DNA of 64,000 nt from Brevundimonas sp. UBA7506 (GTDB lineage: Bacteria; Pseudomonadota; Alphaproteobacteria; Caulobacterales; Caulobacteraceae), in the NCBI RefSeq assembly GCF_002479495.1, contig NZ_DLNQ01000005.1:753090-817089 (forward strand), written 5' to 3'. The notes below the pieces were generated by a model. That model saw only the letters and a program-made list of their open reading frames with translations. It did no database searches and was not told where the DNA came from. The position numbers and the translations under genes were made by a program. Below are positions 8,359-17,739 of the stretch, in pieces; within the stretch, counting starts at the first letter, position 1, and the number at the start of each line of letters is the position of its first letter.

Positions 8359-10038
8359 ATGACTGAGGCTGGCGAAGCGACGAGGCGAGACACGGTCTGG
8401 GAGCGCCTGCTGGCGGGTTCGCCGCAGGACCGCCTGTTGTCCCCGCTGTCCTGGATCATCGTGGCCGTCGGCGCCCTGGCCCAGATCTACAATGTCCTCG
8501 GCGCCCGGTCGCTGCGTCAGGACGAGGCCTTCATCGCGCTCAACATCCGCTACCTGTCGCCCCAGGAACTGCTGGGTCCGCTGGACTATGGCCAGGTCGC
8601 GCCGGTGGGATGGTTGCTGGGCGAGAAGCTGCTGGACGGACTGACGGGGCGTTATGAGTACGACCTGCGCCTGTTGTCCTTGCTGGCGGGGATCGCCGCG
8701 CTCGCGGCCTTCCGTCATCTGGCGGCGCGGACCACGCGGGGCCTGGGTTTCCTTTGCGCCGTCTCGCTGTTCGTCTGTTCGGTAGTCTTCGTGCGCTTCA
8801 CCGGGGACGCCAAGCCCTACGCCCTGGACGTGATGTTCGCCTGCCTGATCCTGGCGATCGGCCATCATCTGCTGACGACCGCCGCAGCGCGCTGGTGGAC
8901 CTGGGCCGCCTTCCTGATCGTGGGCGCCGTCGCGCCCTTCTTCTCCTTCCCGACTGTCTATGTCCTGTTCGGGGCCGGAGCCGCCGTTTTCATTAAAAAG
9001 GCCATCGAAAAGGACTGGCGCGCGACGGCGGCCACGGCGGGGATCTGCGTGGCGTGGCTGGCCGCCTTCGCCTTCGCCTATGTGGTCTTCGCCGCCCCGC
9101 AGGCCGCCGGCACCTCGGTCACTTCGGGCGTGTCGCGCGCCTTCTTCGAGACCAACTACTTCGCCCCCCTGCCCCCGACTTCGCTCAAGGCCCTGGCCTG
9201 GTATGTCACCGCGCCCAAGGAGATGCTCTACTACTTCTTCGGCGGGCTGCAGTTCGCGGTGGCGGGTCTGATCCTGGCCGGCGTGATCTACGGGGTTCGG
9301 CGCCAACCCTGGCTGCTGCTCCTGTTGCTGCTGCCGGCCGCGGCGGCGGTGATCGGATCGGGGCTGAAGCTCTATCCCCTGTTCGAGCGGCTGACCCTCT
9401 TCCTGCTGCCGACCACCATCCTGCTGGCGGGGATCGGCTTTTCGCAAATCGCGGTGAGGATGCGCAGCCTGGCCGCGGGGGCGGTGCTGTTCGCCGCCGC
9501 CGTCGGCCCGTCGGCCTGGGCTCTGGCGGGCGAACTGAGCCGAAGCCCGCCCTTCGCCATGCAGGAGATGCAGCCCGTTCTGAAGACCCTGGCTCGCGAG
9601 GCGCGACCGGGCGACGTGGTCTATGTGACCCGAACCTCGGCCCCCGCCTTCCTGACCTATCAGGGCGAGGCCGGGTTGGCGGGTGTTCAATGGGTGCGCG
9701 GACTGACGTCGGGCCGCTGGAACTGCGTGATCGATGAACTGCCTGTCGTCGCGCCCGAGCATCGGCTGTGGATCCTGATCACAGACTATGGCCGGGAGCC
9801 ATGGAACATTCAGGGCAACGACGTCGAGTGGCGCGCGCGCGGCCTGGACGCCAAGGTCGATCTGGCCGCCGAGGACACCAATGTCTGGCTCTATCGTGCG
9901 ACGATGACGCCGACGGCCGTGGGCGAAGCGCCGCAAGCCCCCGACCCCAGCCTGCCCGGATGCGCGCCGGAATACGAACGCTCCGAGCGCACCACCGCCC
10001 GCGCGCAGGCGGCGCTGTCGCCTCGTTTCAAGAGCTAA
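8359..10038 (+). CDS. GT-C-type integral membrane glycosyltransferase (GT39/ArnT-like)
   Basis: Polytopic membrane protein of 559 aa with about ten hydrophobic segments, beginning with SWIIVAVGALAQIYNVL. Directly after the first helix come the acidic residues of SLRQDEAFIALN, the position of the catalytic acidic motif in GT-C enzymes that use polyprenyl-phosphate sugars. A C-terminal soluble domain (from about 400) faces the periplasm by analogy. It would add a sugar from an undecaprenyl-linked donor to the polysaccharide or another surface molecule. ATG 8359 was chosen for GGAGCGAGGTGGCC upstream; the ORF extends far 5' in frame but that part is antisense to the preceding gene. Divergent from 7342-8232. 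Confidence 0.82.
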   Translation: MTEAGEATRRDTVWERLLAGSPQDRLLSPLSWIIVAVGALAQIYNVLGARSLRQDEAFIALNIRYLSPQELLGPLDYGQVAPVGWLLGEKLLDGLTGRYEYDLRLLSLLAGIAALAAFRHLAARTTRGLGFLCAVSLFVCSVVFVRFTGDAKPYALDVMFACLILAIGHHLLTTAAARWWTWAAFLIVGAVAPFFSFPTVYVLFGAGAAVFIKKAIEKDWRATAATAGICVAWLAAFAFAYVVFAAPQAAGTSVTSGVSRAFFETNYFAPLPPTSLKALAWYVTAPKEMLYYFFGGLQFAVAGLILAGVIYGVRRQPWLLLLLLLPAAAAVIGSGLKLYPLFERLTLFLLPTTILLAGIGFSQIAVRMRSLAAGAVLFAAAVGPSAWALAGELSRSPPFAMQEMQPVLKTLAREARPGDVVYVTRTSAPAFLTYQGEAGLAGVQWVRGLTSGRWNCVIDELPVVAPEHRLWILITDYGREPWNIQGNDVEWRARGLDAKVDLAAEDTNVWLYRATMTPTAVGEAPQAPDPSLPGCAPEYERSERTTARAQAALSPRFKS

Positions 10039-10116
10039 GGCAACGCTTTTTGAAACTCCGAGTTATGCCCTCGGGAGACTTCGCGAGCCTCGGCCCGCGA
10101 ATGGGAGGAGCGGCGC

Positions 10117-11631
10117 GTGTCATTGGATACCGAGACGCTTATCATCGGCGCCGGCCCGGCGGGTCTGACGGCCGGCTATCTGCTGACCAAGGCCGGCCGC
10201 GACGTGGTGATCGTCGAGCGTGACCCCGTCTATGTCGGCGGCATCAGCCGCACCGTCCGCCACGGCGACTTCCTGTTCGACATCGGCGGGCATCGCTTCT
10301 TCTCCAAAAGCCGCGAGGTCGTCGAACTGTGGGACGAGATCCTGCCCGACGACATGATCGAGCGGCCCCGGCTGTCGCGCATCTATTACGACGGCAAGTT
10401 TTACAGCTATCCGCTGCGGGCCTTCGAGGCGCTGACCAACCTCGGCATTCTCAAGAGCAGCGCCTGCATGCTGTCCTATCTGGGCGCGCGGCTGCAGCCT
10501 ATTCCCGACCCGCAGACCTTCCACCAGTGGATGCGAAACCAGTTCGGCGAGCGCCTGTTCTCGATCTTCTTCAAGACCTACACGGAAAAGGTCTGGGGCA
10601 TGTCGTGCGACGAGATCTCGGCCGACTGGGCGGCGCAGAGGATCAAGGGGCTGGACCTGGGCGCCGCCATCATTGACGGCGTCAATCGCTCGCTGGGCCT
10701 GAAACAGGCATCGGGCGGGGCCAAGACCCTGATCGAGTCCTTTCGCTATCCCGCCAAGGGGCCGGGCATGATGTGGGAGACCGCCGCCGACAAGGTGCGG
10801 GCGCAGGACGGCGAGGTCCGAATGGGCTGCAGCCTGACCGGCCTGTCGTGGAATGCGGACCGGGCGCACTGGACCGCGACCGTGACCACCGCCGACGGCG
10901 CCCCACAGACCCTGACCGCCGCGCACATCGTCTCCTCGGCCCCGCTGACCGAACTGTCCGCCGCCATTTCCCCCCGGCCGCGCAGCGACGCCCAGGCCCA
11001 GACCCTGCGCTATCGCGACTTCATCACCGTGGCCCTGATTGCACGGGCCTCGGCCACCTTCCCCGACAACTGGGTCTATATCCACGATCCCGACCTCAAG
11101 GTGGGGCGGGTGCAGAACTTCCTGTCCTGGTCGCCGCACATGGCGCCCGAGGGTTTCGCCTGCGTCGGGCTGGAGTATTTCTGCTTCGAGGGCGACGGCC
11201 TGTGGACCGCCGACGACGCCGACATGATCGAACTGGCCAAGCGGGAGATCGGCCAGATCGGCCTGGTCGATCCGGCCGACGTCATCGACGGCACCGTGGT
11301 TCGCCAGCCCCGCGCCTATCCCGTCTACGACGACACCTATCAGCAGGCCGTCGACGCCGTGCGCGAGGACTATGAGCGCGAATACCCGACCCTTCACCTG
11401 GTCGGGCGAAACGGGATGCACAAGTACAACAATCAGGACCACGCCATGATGACGGCGATGCTGACGGTCCAGAACATCCTGGCTGGCAAGCGTCTCTATG
11501 ACGTCTGGGGCGTCAACGAGGACGCCGAGTATTCCGAAGCCGGCGTCTCAGGCGCGCAGGAGGCCCTGAGCAGCGTGCGGCTGACGCCGCAGCGGGTCAG
11601 ACGGGAGTTGGTGGGTGAGGCCAACCGCTGA
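10117..11631 (+). CDS. FAD/NAD(P)-dependent amine-oxidase-like sugar oxidoreductase
   Basis: 504-aa flavoprotein with an N-terminal dinucleotide fold (LIIGAGPAGLTAGYLL), ERD at the end of beta-2 and the GGHRFFSKS segment typical of a group related to UDP-galactopyranose mutase and protoporphyrinogen oxidase. The C-terminal FAD contact NGMHKYNNQDHAMMTAML is present. Members of this group are common in polysaccharide loci, where a flavin-dependent sugar isomerisation or oxidation is presumed. GTG start preceded by GGGAGGAGCGGCGC. First gene of a run of eight tightly packed + strand genes, overlapping the next by 17 bp. The substrate cannot be named from sequence. Confidence 0.85.
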   Translation: MSLDTETLIIGAGPAGLTAGYLLTKAGRDVVIVERDPVYVGGISRTVRHGDFLFDIGGHRFFSKSREVVELWDEILPDDMIERPRLSRIYYDGKFYSYPLRAFEALTNLGILKSSACMLSYLGARLQPIPDPQTFHQWMRNQFGERLFSIFFKTYTEKVWGMSCDEISADWAAQRIKGLDLGAAIIDGVNRSLGLKQASGGAKTLIESFRYPAKGPGMMWETAADKVRAQDGEVRMGCSLTGLSWNADRAHWTATVTTADGAPQTLTAAHIVSSAPLTELSAAISPRPRSDAQAQTLRYRDFITVALIARASATFPDNWVYIHDPDLKVGRVQNFLSWSPHMAPEGFACVGLEYFCFEGDGLWTADDADMIELAKREIGQIGLVDPADVIDGTVVRQPRAYPVYDDTYQQAVDAVREDYEREYPTLHLVGRNGMHKYNNQDHAMMTAMLTVQNILAGKRLYDVWGVNEDAEYSEAGVSGAQEALSSVRLTPQRVRRELVGEANR

Positions 11632-12676
11632 GCCGCAGCCGCGCGTCGCGCCCCCCGACGGCGCGCCCCAGGCCCTGATCGTGGGGGCCGGCCCGATGGG
11701 CCGCTGGCATATGGACGCCGCCCGGCGGGCCGGCGCCCGCATCATGGCTGTGGTGGATCAGGACGAAGCGGCGGCCAACGCCCTTGCGCGGTCGGCGCCT
11801 GGCGCGTGCGCCCTGACAGACCTGACGCTGGTTCCAGAGGCCATGCGCATCGACGCCGCCCATGTCTGCACCCCCGTCCAGAGCCACGCCGCCCTGGCGA
11901 CGTCTTTGCTGAAACGCGGGGCCCACGTCCTCGTCGAAAAGCCGATGGCGCCGGGCGCCGATATCGCCCGCGCCCTGATCCAGACGGCCGATGCGCGCGG
12001 CCTCTACATATGCCCGACGCACCAGTACGCATTTCAGCCCGGCGTCGAGCGGGCCAGAGCGCGGATCCCCGCGGCCGGGGGCGCTCGACGGATCGATTTC
12101 ACCCTCTGCTCGGCGGGGGCGTTCGGTCGGTTCGAAGGCCGAGCCGACGCGGTCGCCGCTGAAATCCTGCCCCACCCCCTGTCCATCCTGCAACGGCTGC
12201 TGCCCGACGAAGCCATCGACGCGGTGGACTGGATCGTCCATCGCGCCCAGGCGGGCGAGGTCAGCGTCATCGGGCAGTTGGGAGCGACCACGGCGACCAT
12301 CGCCATCAGCCTGAGCGCGCGCCCCACCTGTTTTCAGACCCGCATCCACACCGATCAGGGCCTGATCGAGATCGACGGCTTTCACGGTCACGACGTTGTT
12401 CTGAGCGGACGTGTCTCGCGAACGTCCAAGATCGTCGCGCCCTTTGAGCGCGGGGCCAAGGGACTGGCCGGCGCGACCGCCGCTTTGACGGGTCGAGTGC
12501 TGCGCCGCGATCTCGCCTACCCCGGCCTGCGAACACTGACGCGGCGCTTCTACGACGCCCTGTCCGATCCTGGGCAGCGCCCGATCTCGCTGGACGAGAC
12601 CCTGGCTTGCGCCGTGGCGGGCGACGCTGTTCTGGCGGGCATGCGGCGCGCGGGGGCGGAGGTGTGCGATGTTTGA
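11615..12676 (+). CDS. Gfo/Idh/MocA family sugar oxidoreductase 1
   Basis: NAD(P)-dependent dehydrogenase of about 353 aa, presumably modifying a nucleotide sugar for the polysaccharide. It has the Rossmann loop IVGAGPMGRWH, the VCTPVQSH segment and the family EKP motif (HVLVEKPMAP), then a beta-sheet substrate domain with an EILPHPLSILQ stretch around the catalytic His. The GTG start at 11615 sits 8 bp after GGGAG and overlaps the previous gene. The sequence differs clearly from the two other family members in the window (16654 and 18603), so different substrates are likely. Confidence 0.85.
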   Translation: MRPTAEPQPRVAPPDGAPQALIVGAGPMGRWHMDAARRAGARIMAVVDQDEAAANALARSAPGACALTDLTLVPEAMRIDAAHVCTPVQSHAALATSLLKRGAHVLVEKPMAPGADIARALIQTADARGLYICPTHQYAFQPGVERARARIPAAGGARRIDFTLCSAGAFGRFEGRADAVAAEILPHPLSILQRLLPDEAIDAVDWIVHRAQAGEVSVIGQLGATTATIAISLSARPTCFQTRIHTDQGLIEIDGFHGHDVVLSGRVSRTSKIVAPFERGAKGLAGATAALTGRVLRRDLAYPGLRTLTRRFYDALSDPGQRPISLDETLACAVAGDAVLAGMRRAGAEVCDV

Positions 12677-13532
12677 GCGCCCCGAAACCCCTTCGCCTGA
12701 CGACCTGACCGTGGTGGTCGTTTCTCTGGTCGGCGGCGCTGCGCTTAAGGCCTGCCTAACGGCGCTGGCCCGTCAGGCAGACCGGATCGTCGTCGTGGGT
12801 CGCGGCGCTTCGGACACGGCCGACGACGCCAAGACCCCGGTTCCCGTGCTGAGAATGAAGGCCTTGGTTGCGGCCCGAACGCCCTACGTCGCCTTCATCG
12901 AGGACACGGCCGTGCCGGGCGCGGACTGGCGTCGAGGCCTGAGCGCCGCCTTCGCCATGGACGGGACCGCCGCCGTCGCAGGGCCGATCACCATCTCGCC
13001 AAGCCTGTCCTCCCGCGGCCTCGCTCTGGGCCTCAGCGAGTATGCTCGCTTCTCTCCAAACGAGATGAAGCAGGACCCGGCCTCGGGCCTGCCCGGCCTG
13101 GCCTTCGCCGTCGCGCGCGACGCCGTCCTGCCGCTGCTGGACGACCAGACGGGCGGCCTTATCGAAGGCGACCTGTTCCGCCGCCTGAAAGAGACCGGCA
13201 GGACGGTGCGGACCAGCGACGCCATGTCGGTCTGTTACGCCGCCGAACATGAGCAGGGCGCGCGTCTGCGGACGCGATTCCAGCATGGACGCCTGTTCGC
13301 GGGACGCCGCTTTCCCAAGGCGCTTCTGGTTCGCCGCCTCGGCCATGCCGCCGGCTGTCTGTTGCTGCCGGCGGCGATGATCCATCGGACGCTGCGCGAT
13401 CGTCCGCAGGGGCTGAAAGTCTGGCCCGGCGCGGTTCTATGGCTATGCCTGCTCAGCACCGCCTGGTCCGCAGGCGAGTTCATCGGCTACCTGACCGGCA
13501 GCGTCGGCGACGCCGCCGAAAGCTGGACCTGA
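12669..13532 (+). CDS. Family-2-like glycosyltransferase, W-AGE-GY paralog 2
   Basis: 287 aa with the same layout as 7342-8232: LTVVVVSLVGG start, VAFIEDTAVPGADW at the acidic-motif position (Glu-Asp kept), VAGPITI after it, a basic RTRFQHGRLFAGRRF segment, a hydrophobic stretch and the C-terminal signature WSAGEFIGYL. A GT2 fold is inferred, since the N-terminal nucleotide-binding part is short and divergent (no DDGS motif). The ATG follows GGAGGTGTGCG and overlaps the previous stop by 8 bp. The C-terminal hydrophobic stretch suggests membrane association. Confidence 0.78.
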   Translation: MFERPETPSPDDLTVVVVSLVGGAALKACLTALARQADRIVVVGRGASDTADDAKTPVPVLRMKALVAARTPYVAFIEDTAVPGADWRRGLSAAFAMDGTAAVAGPITISPSLSSRGLALGLSEYARFSPNEMKQDPASGLPGLAFAVARDAVLPLLDDQTGGLIEGDLFRRLKETGRTVRTSDAMSVCYAAEHEQGARLRTRFQHGRLFAGRRFPKALLVRRLGHAAGCLLLPAAMIHRTLRDRPQGLKVWPGAVLWLCLLSTAWSAGEFIGYLTGSVGDAAESWT

Positions 13533-13536
13533 TCCC

Positions 13537-14718
13537 ATGCGGATCGGGATCGACGCAACCTGCTGGTGGAACCGTCGGGGCTTCGGACGTTTCACACGAC
13601 AATTGATTACCGCCATCCTCGCCGACAGCCGGGGACATGAGATCTACCTGTTCATCGACCGCGAGCCCGCGCCCGAGATGATCCGGCCCGGCGTCCATGT
13701 GATCCGGGTCGAAACCAGCGCCACCGCCACCTCAGCCGCGGTGGCGGAAAGTCGGCGTAAGTTATCGGATATGCTGAGATTTCAGCGCGCGACATCGGCC
13801 CATCCGCTAGACGTTCTCTACTTCCCGGCGGTCTATTCCTGGTTCCCGACCAGGGGCGGCGCGCCGACGGTCATCACCTTCCACGACGCTATCGCCGAGC
13901 ACTATTCCGACCTCGTCTTTCCCGACCGCGTCGGTCGCTTCTTCTGGAACCTGAAGACCTGGCTGGCGCGTCGCACGGCGGCGGGCTTCACCACGGTATC
14001 TGAGGCCGCGCGCGAAGAGATCGTGCGCTATCTGAAGATCCCGCGCGGCAAGATCGAGGTGGTGTTGGAAGCCGCCGATCCGATCTTCGCGCGCGTCTTG
14101 GACCCGGCGCGTTTGAACGAAATGCGGACCCGTCTGGCCCTGCCGCCGGATGATCGGCTGCTGGTCTATGTCGGCGGCCTGGCTCCTCACAAGAACCTCT
14201 TGCGGCTGGCCCAGGCCTTTGCGAAAGCCGCAGCCGATCCGGCTCTGGACGACCTCTGCCTGGTCTTCGTCGGGGACCCGAACGGCGACGGCTTCCACTC
14301 CAACCATGAAGAGCTGAAGGCCCTGATCGACGGCGACGCCCGCCTGAAGGGCCGCGTCCATTTCACCGGATTCGTCCCAGACGAGGACCTGGTCAGCCTC
14401 TATAGCGCCGCCCATGTGGTCGCCATGCCCGCCCTGTCCGAGGGGTTCGGCCTGCCCGCCGCCGAGGCCATCGCCTGCGGCACCCCGGTCATCGCCACGG
14501 CAGGCGGCGCCGTGGCCGAGGTGGTCGGCGCGGCCGGAGTCTTCTTCGATCCGCTGGACGTCGACGACATGGCGCAGGCCATCGTCCGAACCGCGACCGA
14601 CGCAGCCCTGATGGATCAGCTGCGGCGCGCCAGCCTGATCCGCGCCGCGCAACTCAGCTGGCCGGCGGCGGCGGCGGCCACCCTCGACGTTCTGGAACAG
14701 TTCGGGCGGGTCCGCTGA
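13537..14718 (+). CDS. GT4-family glycosyltransferase
   Basis: Retaining GT-B glycosyltransferase of 393 aa that adds a sugar to the growing lipid-linked unit at the cytoplasmic membrane face. The N-terminal domain opens MRIGIDATCWW; the C-terminal donor domain has YVGGLAPHKNL and the E-x7-E region SEGFGLPAAEAIACGTPVIA. Length is normal. The last A of its stop codon is the first base of the next ATG, indicating translational coupling. The linkage made cannot be read from sequence. Confidence 0.92.
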   Translation: MRIGIDATCWWNRRGFGRFTRQLITAILADSRGHEIYLFIDREPAPEMIRPGVHVIRVETSATATSAAVAESRRKLSDMLRFQRATSAHPLDVLYFPAVYSWFPTRGGAPTVITFHDAIAEHYSDLVFPDRVGRFFWNLKTWLARRTAAGFTTVSEAAREEIVRYLKIPRGKIEVVLEAADPIFARVLDPARLNEMRTRLALPPDDRLLVYVGGLAPHKNLLRLAQAFAKAAADPALDDLCLVFVGDPNGDGFHSNHEELKALIDGDARLKGRVHFTGFVPDEDLVSLYSAAHVVAMPALSEGFGLPAAEAIACGTPVIATAGGAVAEVVGAAGVFFDPLDVDDMAQAIVRTATDAALMDQLRRASLIRAAQLSWPAAAAATLDVLEQFGRVR

Positions 14719-15935
14719 TGCGCCTGGGCATGGTCACCACCTTCTATCCTCCCTACAGCTTCGGCGGCGACGCCACCTATGTGCGCAACCTGTCGCGCGG
14801 ACTGGCCGCGCGGGGGCATGAAGTCGAGGTGATCCACTGTCAGGATGCCTATGACCTGCTAGGCGGCCGGGGGCCCGACGAACCGATCATCGAGGATCCC
14901 GGCGTGCGGGTGCACCGCCTGCGTAGTAGAGGGGGGCCGCTCTCGCCCTTGATCACCCAGCAGACGGGTCGGCCGGGGCTGAAGGCCGCTGCCTTGAAGC
15001 GCCTGCTCGGCGAGGGCCGTTTCGACGTGGTCAACTTCCACAACATCTCGCTGGTCGGCGGCCCCGGCGTCCTGGCCTATAGCCACGCCCCGGTCACGCT
15101 CTACACCCTGCACGAACACTGGCTGATCTGCCCCACCCACATCTTCTGGAAGGCGCGCAATCGCGCTTGCGACGGGCCGACCTGCCTGAGCTGCTGCCTC
15201 AAGTCCCGCGTGCCGCCGCAGTTGTGGCGTTACGGCCCGCTGATCAGCAAGGCTCTGGACCATGTCGACCAGTTGATCGCACCCAGCGCCTTCACGGCCG
15301 AAAAGCACGCCGCACTGGGACGGGTGATCGAGGTTCTGCCGCTGTTCTCCGCCTTTCCGACCCTCGCCAAGGCCCCGCCGGTCTCGCCCTCGACCTTCAT
15401 CATCGTAGGCCGCGTGACGGCCTCAAAAGGGGTGGAGCCGCTGCTGCGCGTCTTCGCCCGCCTGCCGCAGTTCGACTTGCTGGTGATCGGAGACGGCGAC
15501 CAGCGCGCGGCCTTGGAGAAGGCCTATGCGGCCAACCGCAACATCCGCTTCCTCGGCCCCCTGCCCCAGGCCGAACTGGCCCGGCACTATGCCCGCGCCG
15601 CCGCCCTGATCCTGCCGTCTCTGGCGCCCGAGACCTTCGGTCTGGGGGTGGTCGAAGCCGCCGCCTGCGGCACGCCCACCCTGGTCGCGGCCAGCGCCGG
15701 CGGGGCGGTCGAGACGGTCCAGCGGACCGGCGGCGGGCTGGTCTATCGCAATGAGGCCGAGCTGGAGGTCTTGCTGCGTGACCTCGCGACCCAGCCGGAA
15801 CTGCGTCAACGTCGGAGCGCGGCGGCACGCGCCGGATACGAAGCCCATCACACGCTGGATCGGCATCTGGATGGCTATGAGACGCTGATCGCGCGTGTTC
15901 TGGAACGTAAGCGGGCGGAAGGATCGCGCCCATGA
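14718..15935 (+). CDS. GT4-family glycosyltransferase
   Basis: GT-B glycosyltransferase of 405 aa. The N-terminal domain has the glycine-rich acceptor loop PPYSFGGDATYVRNLSRGL, which is typical of the family. A small Cys cluster (CPTHIFW, ACDGPTCLSCCLKS, about 138-160) is a recurrent insert in this subgroup. The donor domain shows VGRVTASKGVEPLL and PETFGLGVVEAAACGTPTLV. Coupled to the gene before it (1-bp overlap) and the deacetylase after it (4-bp overlap). Confidence 0.92.
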   Translation: MRLGMVTTFYPPYSFGGDATYVRNLSRGLAARGHEVEVIHCQDAYDLLGGRGPDEPIIEDPGVRVHRLRSRGGPLSPLITQQTGRPGLKAAALKRLLGEGRFDVVNFHNISLVGGPGVLAYSHAPVTLYTLHEHWLICPTHIFWKARNRACDGPTCLSCCLKSRVPPQLWRYGPLISKALDHVDQLIAPSAFTAEKHAALGRVIEVLPLFSAFPTLAKAPPVSPSTFIIVGRVTASKGVEPLLRVFARLPQFDLLVIGDGDQRAALEKAYAANRNIRFLGPLPQAELARHYARAAALILPSLAPETFGLGVVEAAACGTPTLVAASAGGAVETVQRTGGGLVYRNEAELEVLLRDLATQPELRQRRSAAARAGYEAHHTLDRHLDGYETLIARVLERKRAEGSRP

Positions 15936-16654
15936 AGGCCGTCCTGACCTTCCATGCCGTCGACCATGCGCGCTCGCCCCTGTCCTATCCGCCCGAGGCC
16001 TTCCGGGCGCTGATAGAGACCCTGCAGGAGATGGGGACGCCGATCCTGACGCTGGACGCCCTGCTCGATCCGGCGACGCAGGAAGGCGTGGCCCTGACCT
16101 TCGACGACGGACTGGCCAGCGTGCATGAGACGGCCCTGCCGATCCTAAAAGCGTTTGACGCCCCCGCTCACCTGTTCCTGCCGACCGCCTATGTGGGCCA
16201 AGACAACGCCTGGCCGGGCCAGCCCGCGACCGCGCCGCGTTATGCGATGATGAACTGGGATCAGATCGAGGCTCTGCACGACGGCGGCGTGTGCATCGAG
16301 AGCCATACCCACCGCCATCCCGACCTGCGCGCTCTGTCGCTGTCGCAGATCACCGAGGAGATGGAGACAGCCGACCGGATCATCGCCGACCAACTGGGGC
16401 GACGGCCGCGCTATTTCGCCTACCCCTATGGCTTCCATAATGGGGCCACGCGAGAGGAGGCCAGGCGACGCTATCGGGCAAGCTTCACCACCCGATTGGC
16501 CGATCTAGGGGATGGGGACGACGCGGCCCAGTTGCCGCGCCTCGACAGCCACTACCTCCGACATCCCTGGCTGATACGGCAGCTGAACCACACCGTCGGG
16601 CACGGATACATCGGCTTGCGTCGCCTCATTCGTCAGATTCGGAATCGCTCGTAA
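15932..16654 (+). CDS. Polysaccharide deacetylase (NodB-like, CE4)
   Basis: Removes N-acetyl groups from amino sugars; in Caulobacter an HfsH-type deacetylase is needed for cohesive holdfast. 240 aa. The NodB motif 1 ALTFDDGLA carries the catalytic Asp and a metal Asp, and motif 2 HTHRHPDLRAL the metal histidines (about His123-His127). ARYFAYPYGFHN is motif 3. No signal peptide, so it acts in the cytoplasm or on membrane-linked precursors. Overlaps neighbours by 4 bp upstream and 1 bp (TAATG) downstream. Confidence 0.9.
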   Translation: MKAVLTFHAVDHARSPLSYPPEAFRALIETLQEMGTPILTLDALLDPATQEGVALTFDDGLASVHETALPILKAFDAPAHLFLPTAYVGQDNAWPGQPATAPRYAMMNWDQIEALHDGGVCIESHTHRHPDLRALSLSQITEEMETADRIIADQLGRRPRYFAYPYGFHNGATREEARRRYRASFTTRLADLGDGDDAAQLPRLDSHYLRHPWLIRQLNHTVGHGYIGLRRLIRQIRNRS

Positions 16655-17739
16655 TGACCTATTCTGAAAACAATAAGTTGGTCGAGAAGGCCGTAGAACG
16701 GATCGCCATTATCGGCCTAGGCAAGGCGGGGCGAACCATTCACCTGCCCGCCCTCAAGAAGCTGAAGAACGTCCAGATCGTCGGCGCCTACGACGTCCAG
16801 GGCGGCGGCGAGGCCCTGGGCCTGCCAAGCTTCTCGTCCATCGATCAGATGCTGGCCGAGGCCCGCCCCGACATGGTGGTGGTCGCCACGCCGCCGGCGT
16901 CGCACGTCGAACTGACACGCCGGGCTCTGCTGGCGGACTGCCATGTCTTCTGTGAGAAGCCGCTGGCCGAGACGCTGGATGATGCCGACGCCATCGCCGC
17001 ACTGGCCGCCGAACGACGGCGACAGGTGGTCGTCAACAGCGAATTCCCCTTCATGCCGATCCACTGGGAGGCCAGGCGGCGCATGTCTCAACCGGGCTTC
17101 GGCGACCTGCAGTTCGTCATGATCCAGCAGAGCTTCGTCGTCACCCCCGAGACCGAGGAAGGCTGGCGCGGCGCCGATCCGCAGCGGACGCTGAAGGAGT
17201 TCGGCACCCATGTTCTGGACCTGGCCCGGTTCTTCTATGGCGAGAGGCCTCTGAGCTTGCGTGCGCGAATGCCGCGACCGGGGCGACCCGACGGGCCGGA
17301 TTATCTGAACCTGCTGGAACTGGAGTTCTCGGGCGATCGCTTCGCCCAGATCACCCTGGACCGGCTGACGCGCGGGCGACATCGCTACCTCGATATCCGG
17401 CTGGACGGGACCGAGGCGGCCATCGAGACCCGTCTGGGCGGCCGGATGCAGGTCAAGGCGGGTCTGCGCCCCCGCACGCGTCGGCCCTTTGTCGAACTGG
17501 ACATGGCCATGGGCGGGACGGCCAGGCTCTATCGCGGCGAGGCCTACGAGCGGATCGCGACGGCCCCGCTCGACCTGTTCGCCGACGCCACCGCCCGGCT
17601 GCTGGGCATGAGCATCGAGGCGATCAACGCTGGACGCCCGCCGCCCTATACGCTGGACGACGCGCGCCACACGCTGCGGCTGCTGCTGGCCTGTTATGAG
17701 GCCGAGCCCGGCGCCGTGATCCGGTGCGGCGAATGGTGA
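16654..17739 (+). CDS. Gfo/Idh/MocA family sugar oxidoreductase 2
   Basis: 361 aa NAD(P)-dependent oxidoreductase. Rossmann loop IIGLGKAGRTIHLPAL, VVATPPASH, the EKP motif CHVFCEKPLAETLDD and a catalytic-His region KEFGTHVLDLARFF are all visible. It would oxidise or reduce a sugar nucleotide or a sugar within the polysaccharide pathway. The start codon shares one base with the upstream stop. The stop at 17739 overlaps the start of the next gene. Confidence 0.87.
   Translation: MTYSENNKLVEKAVERIAIIGLGKAGRTIHLPALKKLKNVQIVGAYDVQGGGEALGLPSFSSIDQMLAEARPDMVVVATPPASHVELTRRALLADCHVFCEKPLAETLDDADAIAALAAERRRQVVVNSEFPFMPIHWEARRRMSQPGFGDLQFVMIQQSFVVTPETEEGWRGADPQRTLKEFGTHVLDLARFFYGERPLSLRARMPRPGRPDGPDYLNLLELEFSGDRFAQITLDRLTRGRHRYLDIRLDGTEAAIETRLGGRMQVKAGLRPRTRRPFVELDMAMGGTARLYRGEAYERIATAPLDLFADATARLLGMSIEAINAGRPPPYTLDDARHTLRLLLACYEAEPGAVIRCGEW

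Noticed and set aside
8326..9936. 536-aa minus-strand open frame
   Set aside because: Gln/Arg/Gly-rich shadow of the membrane glycosyltransferase gene on the + strand.
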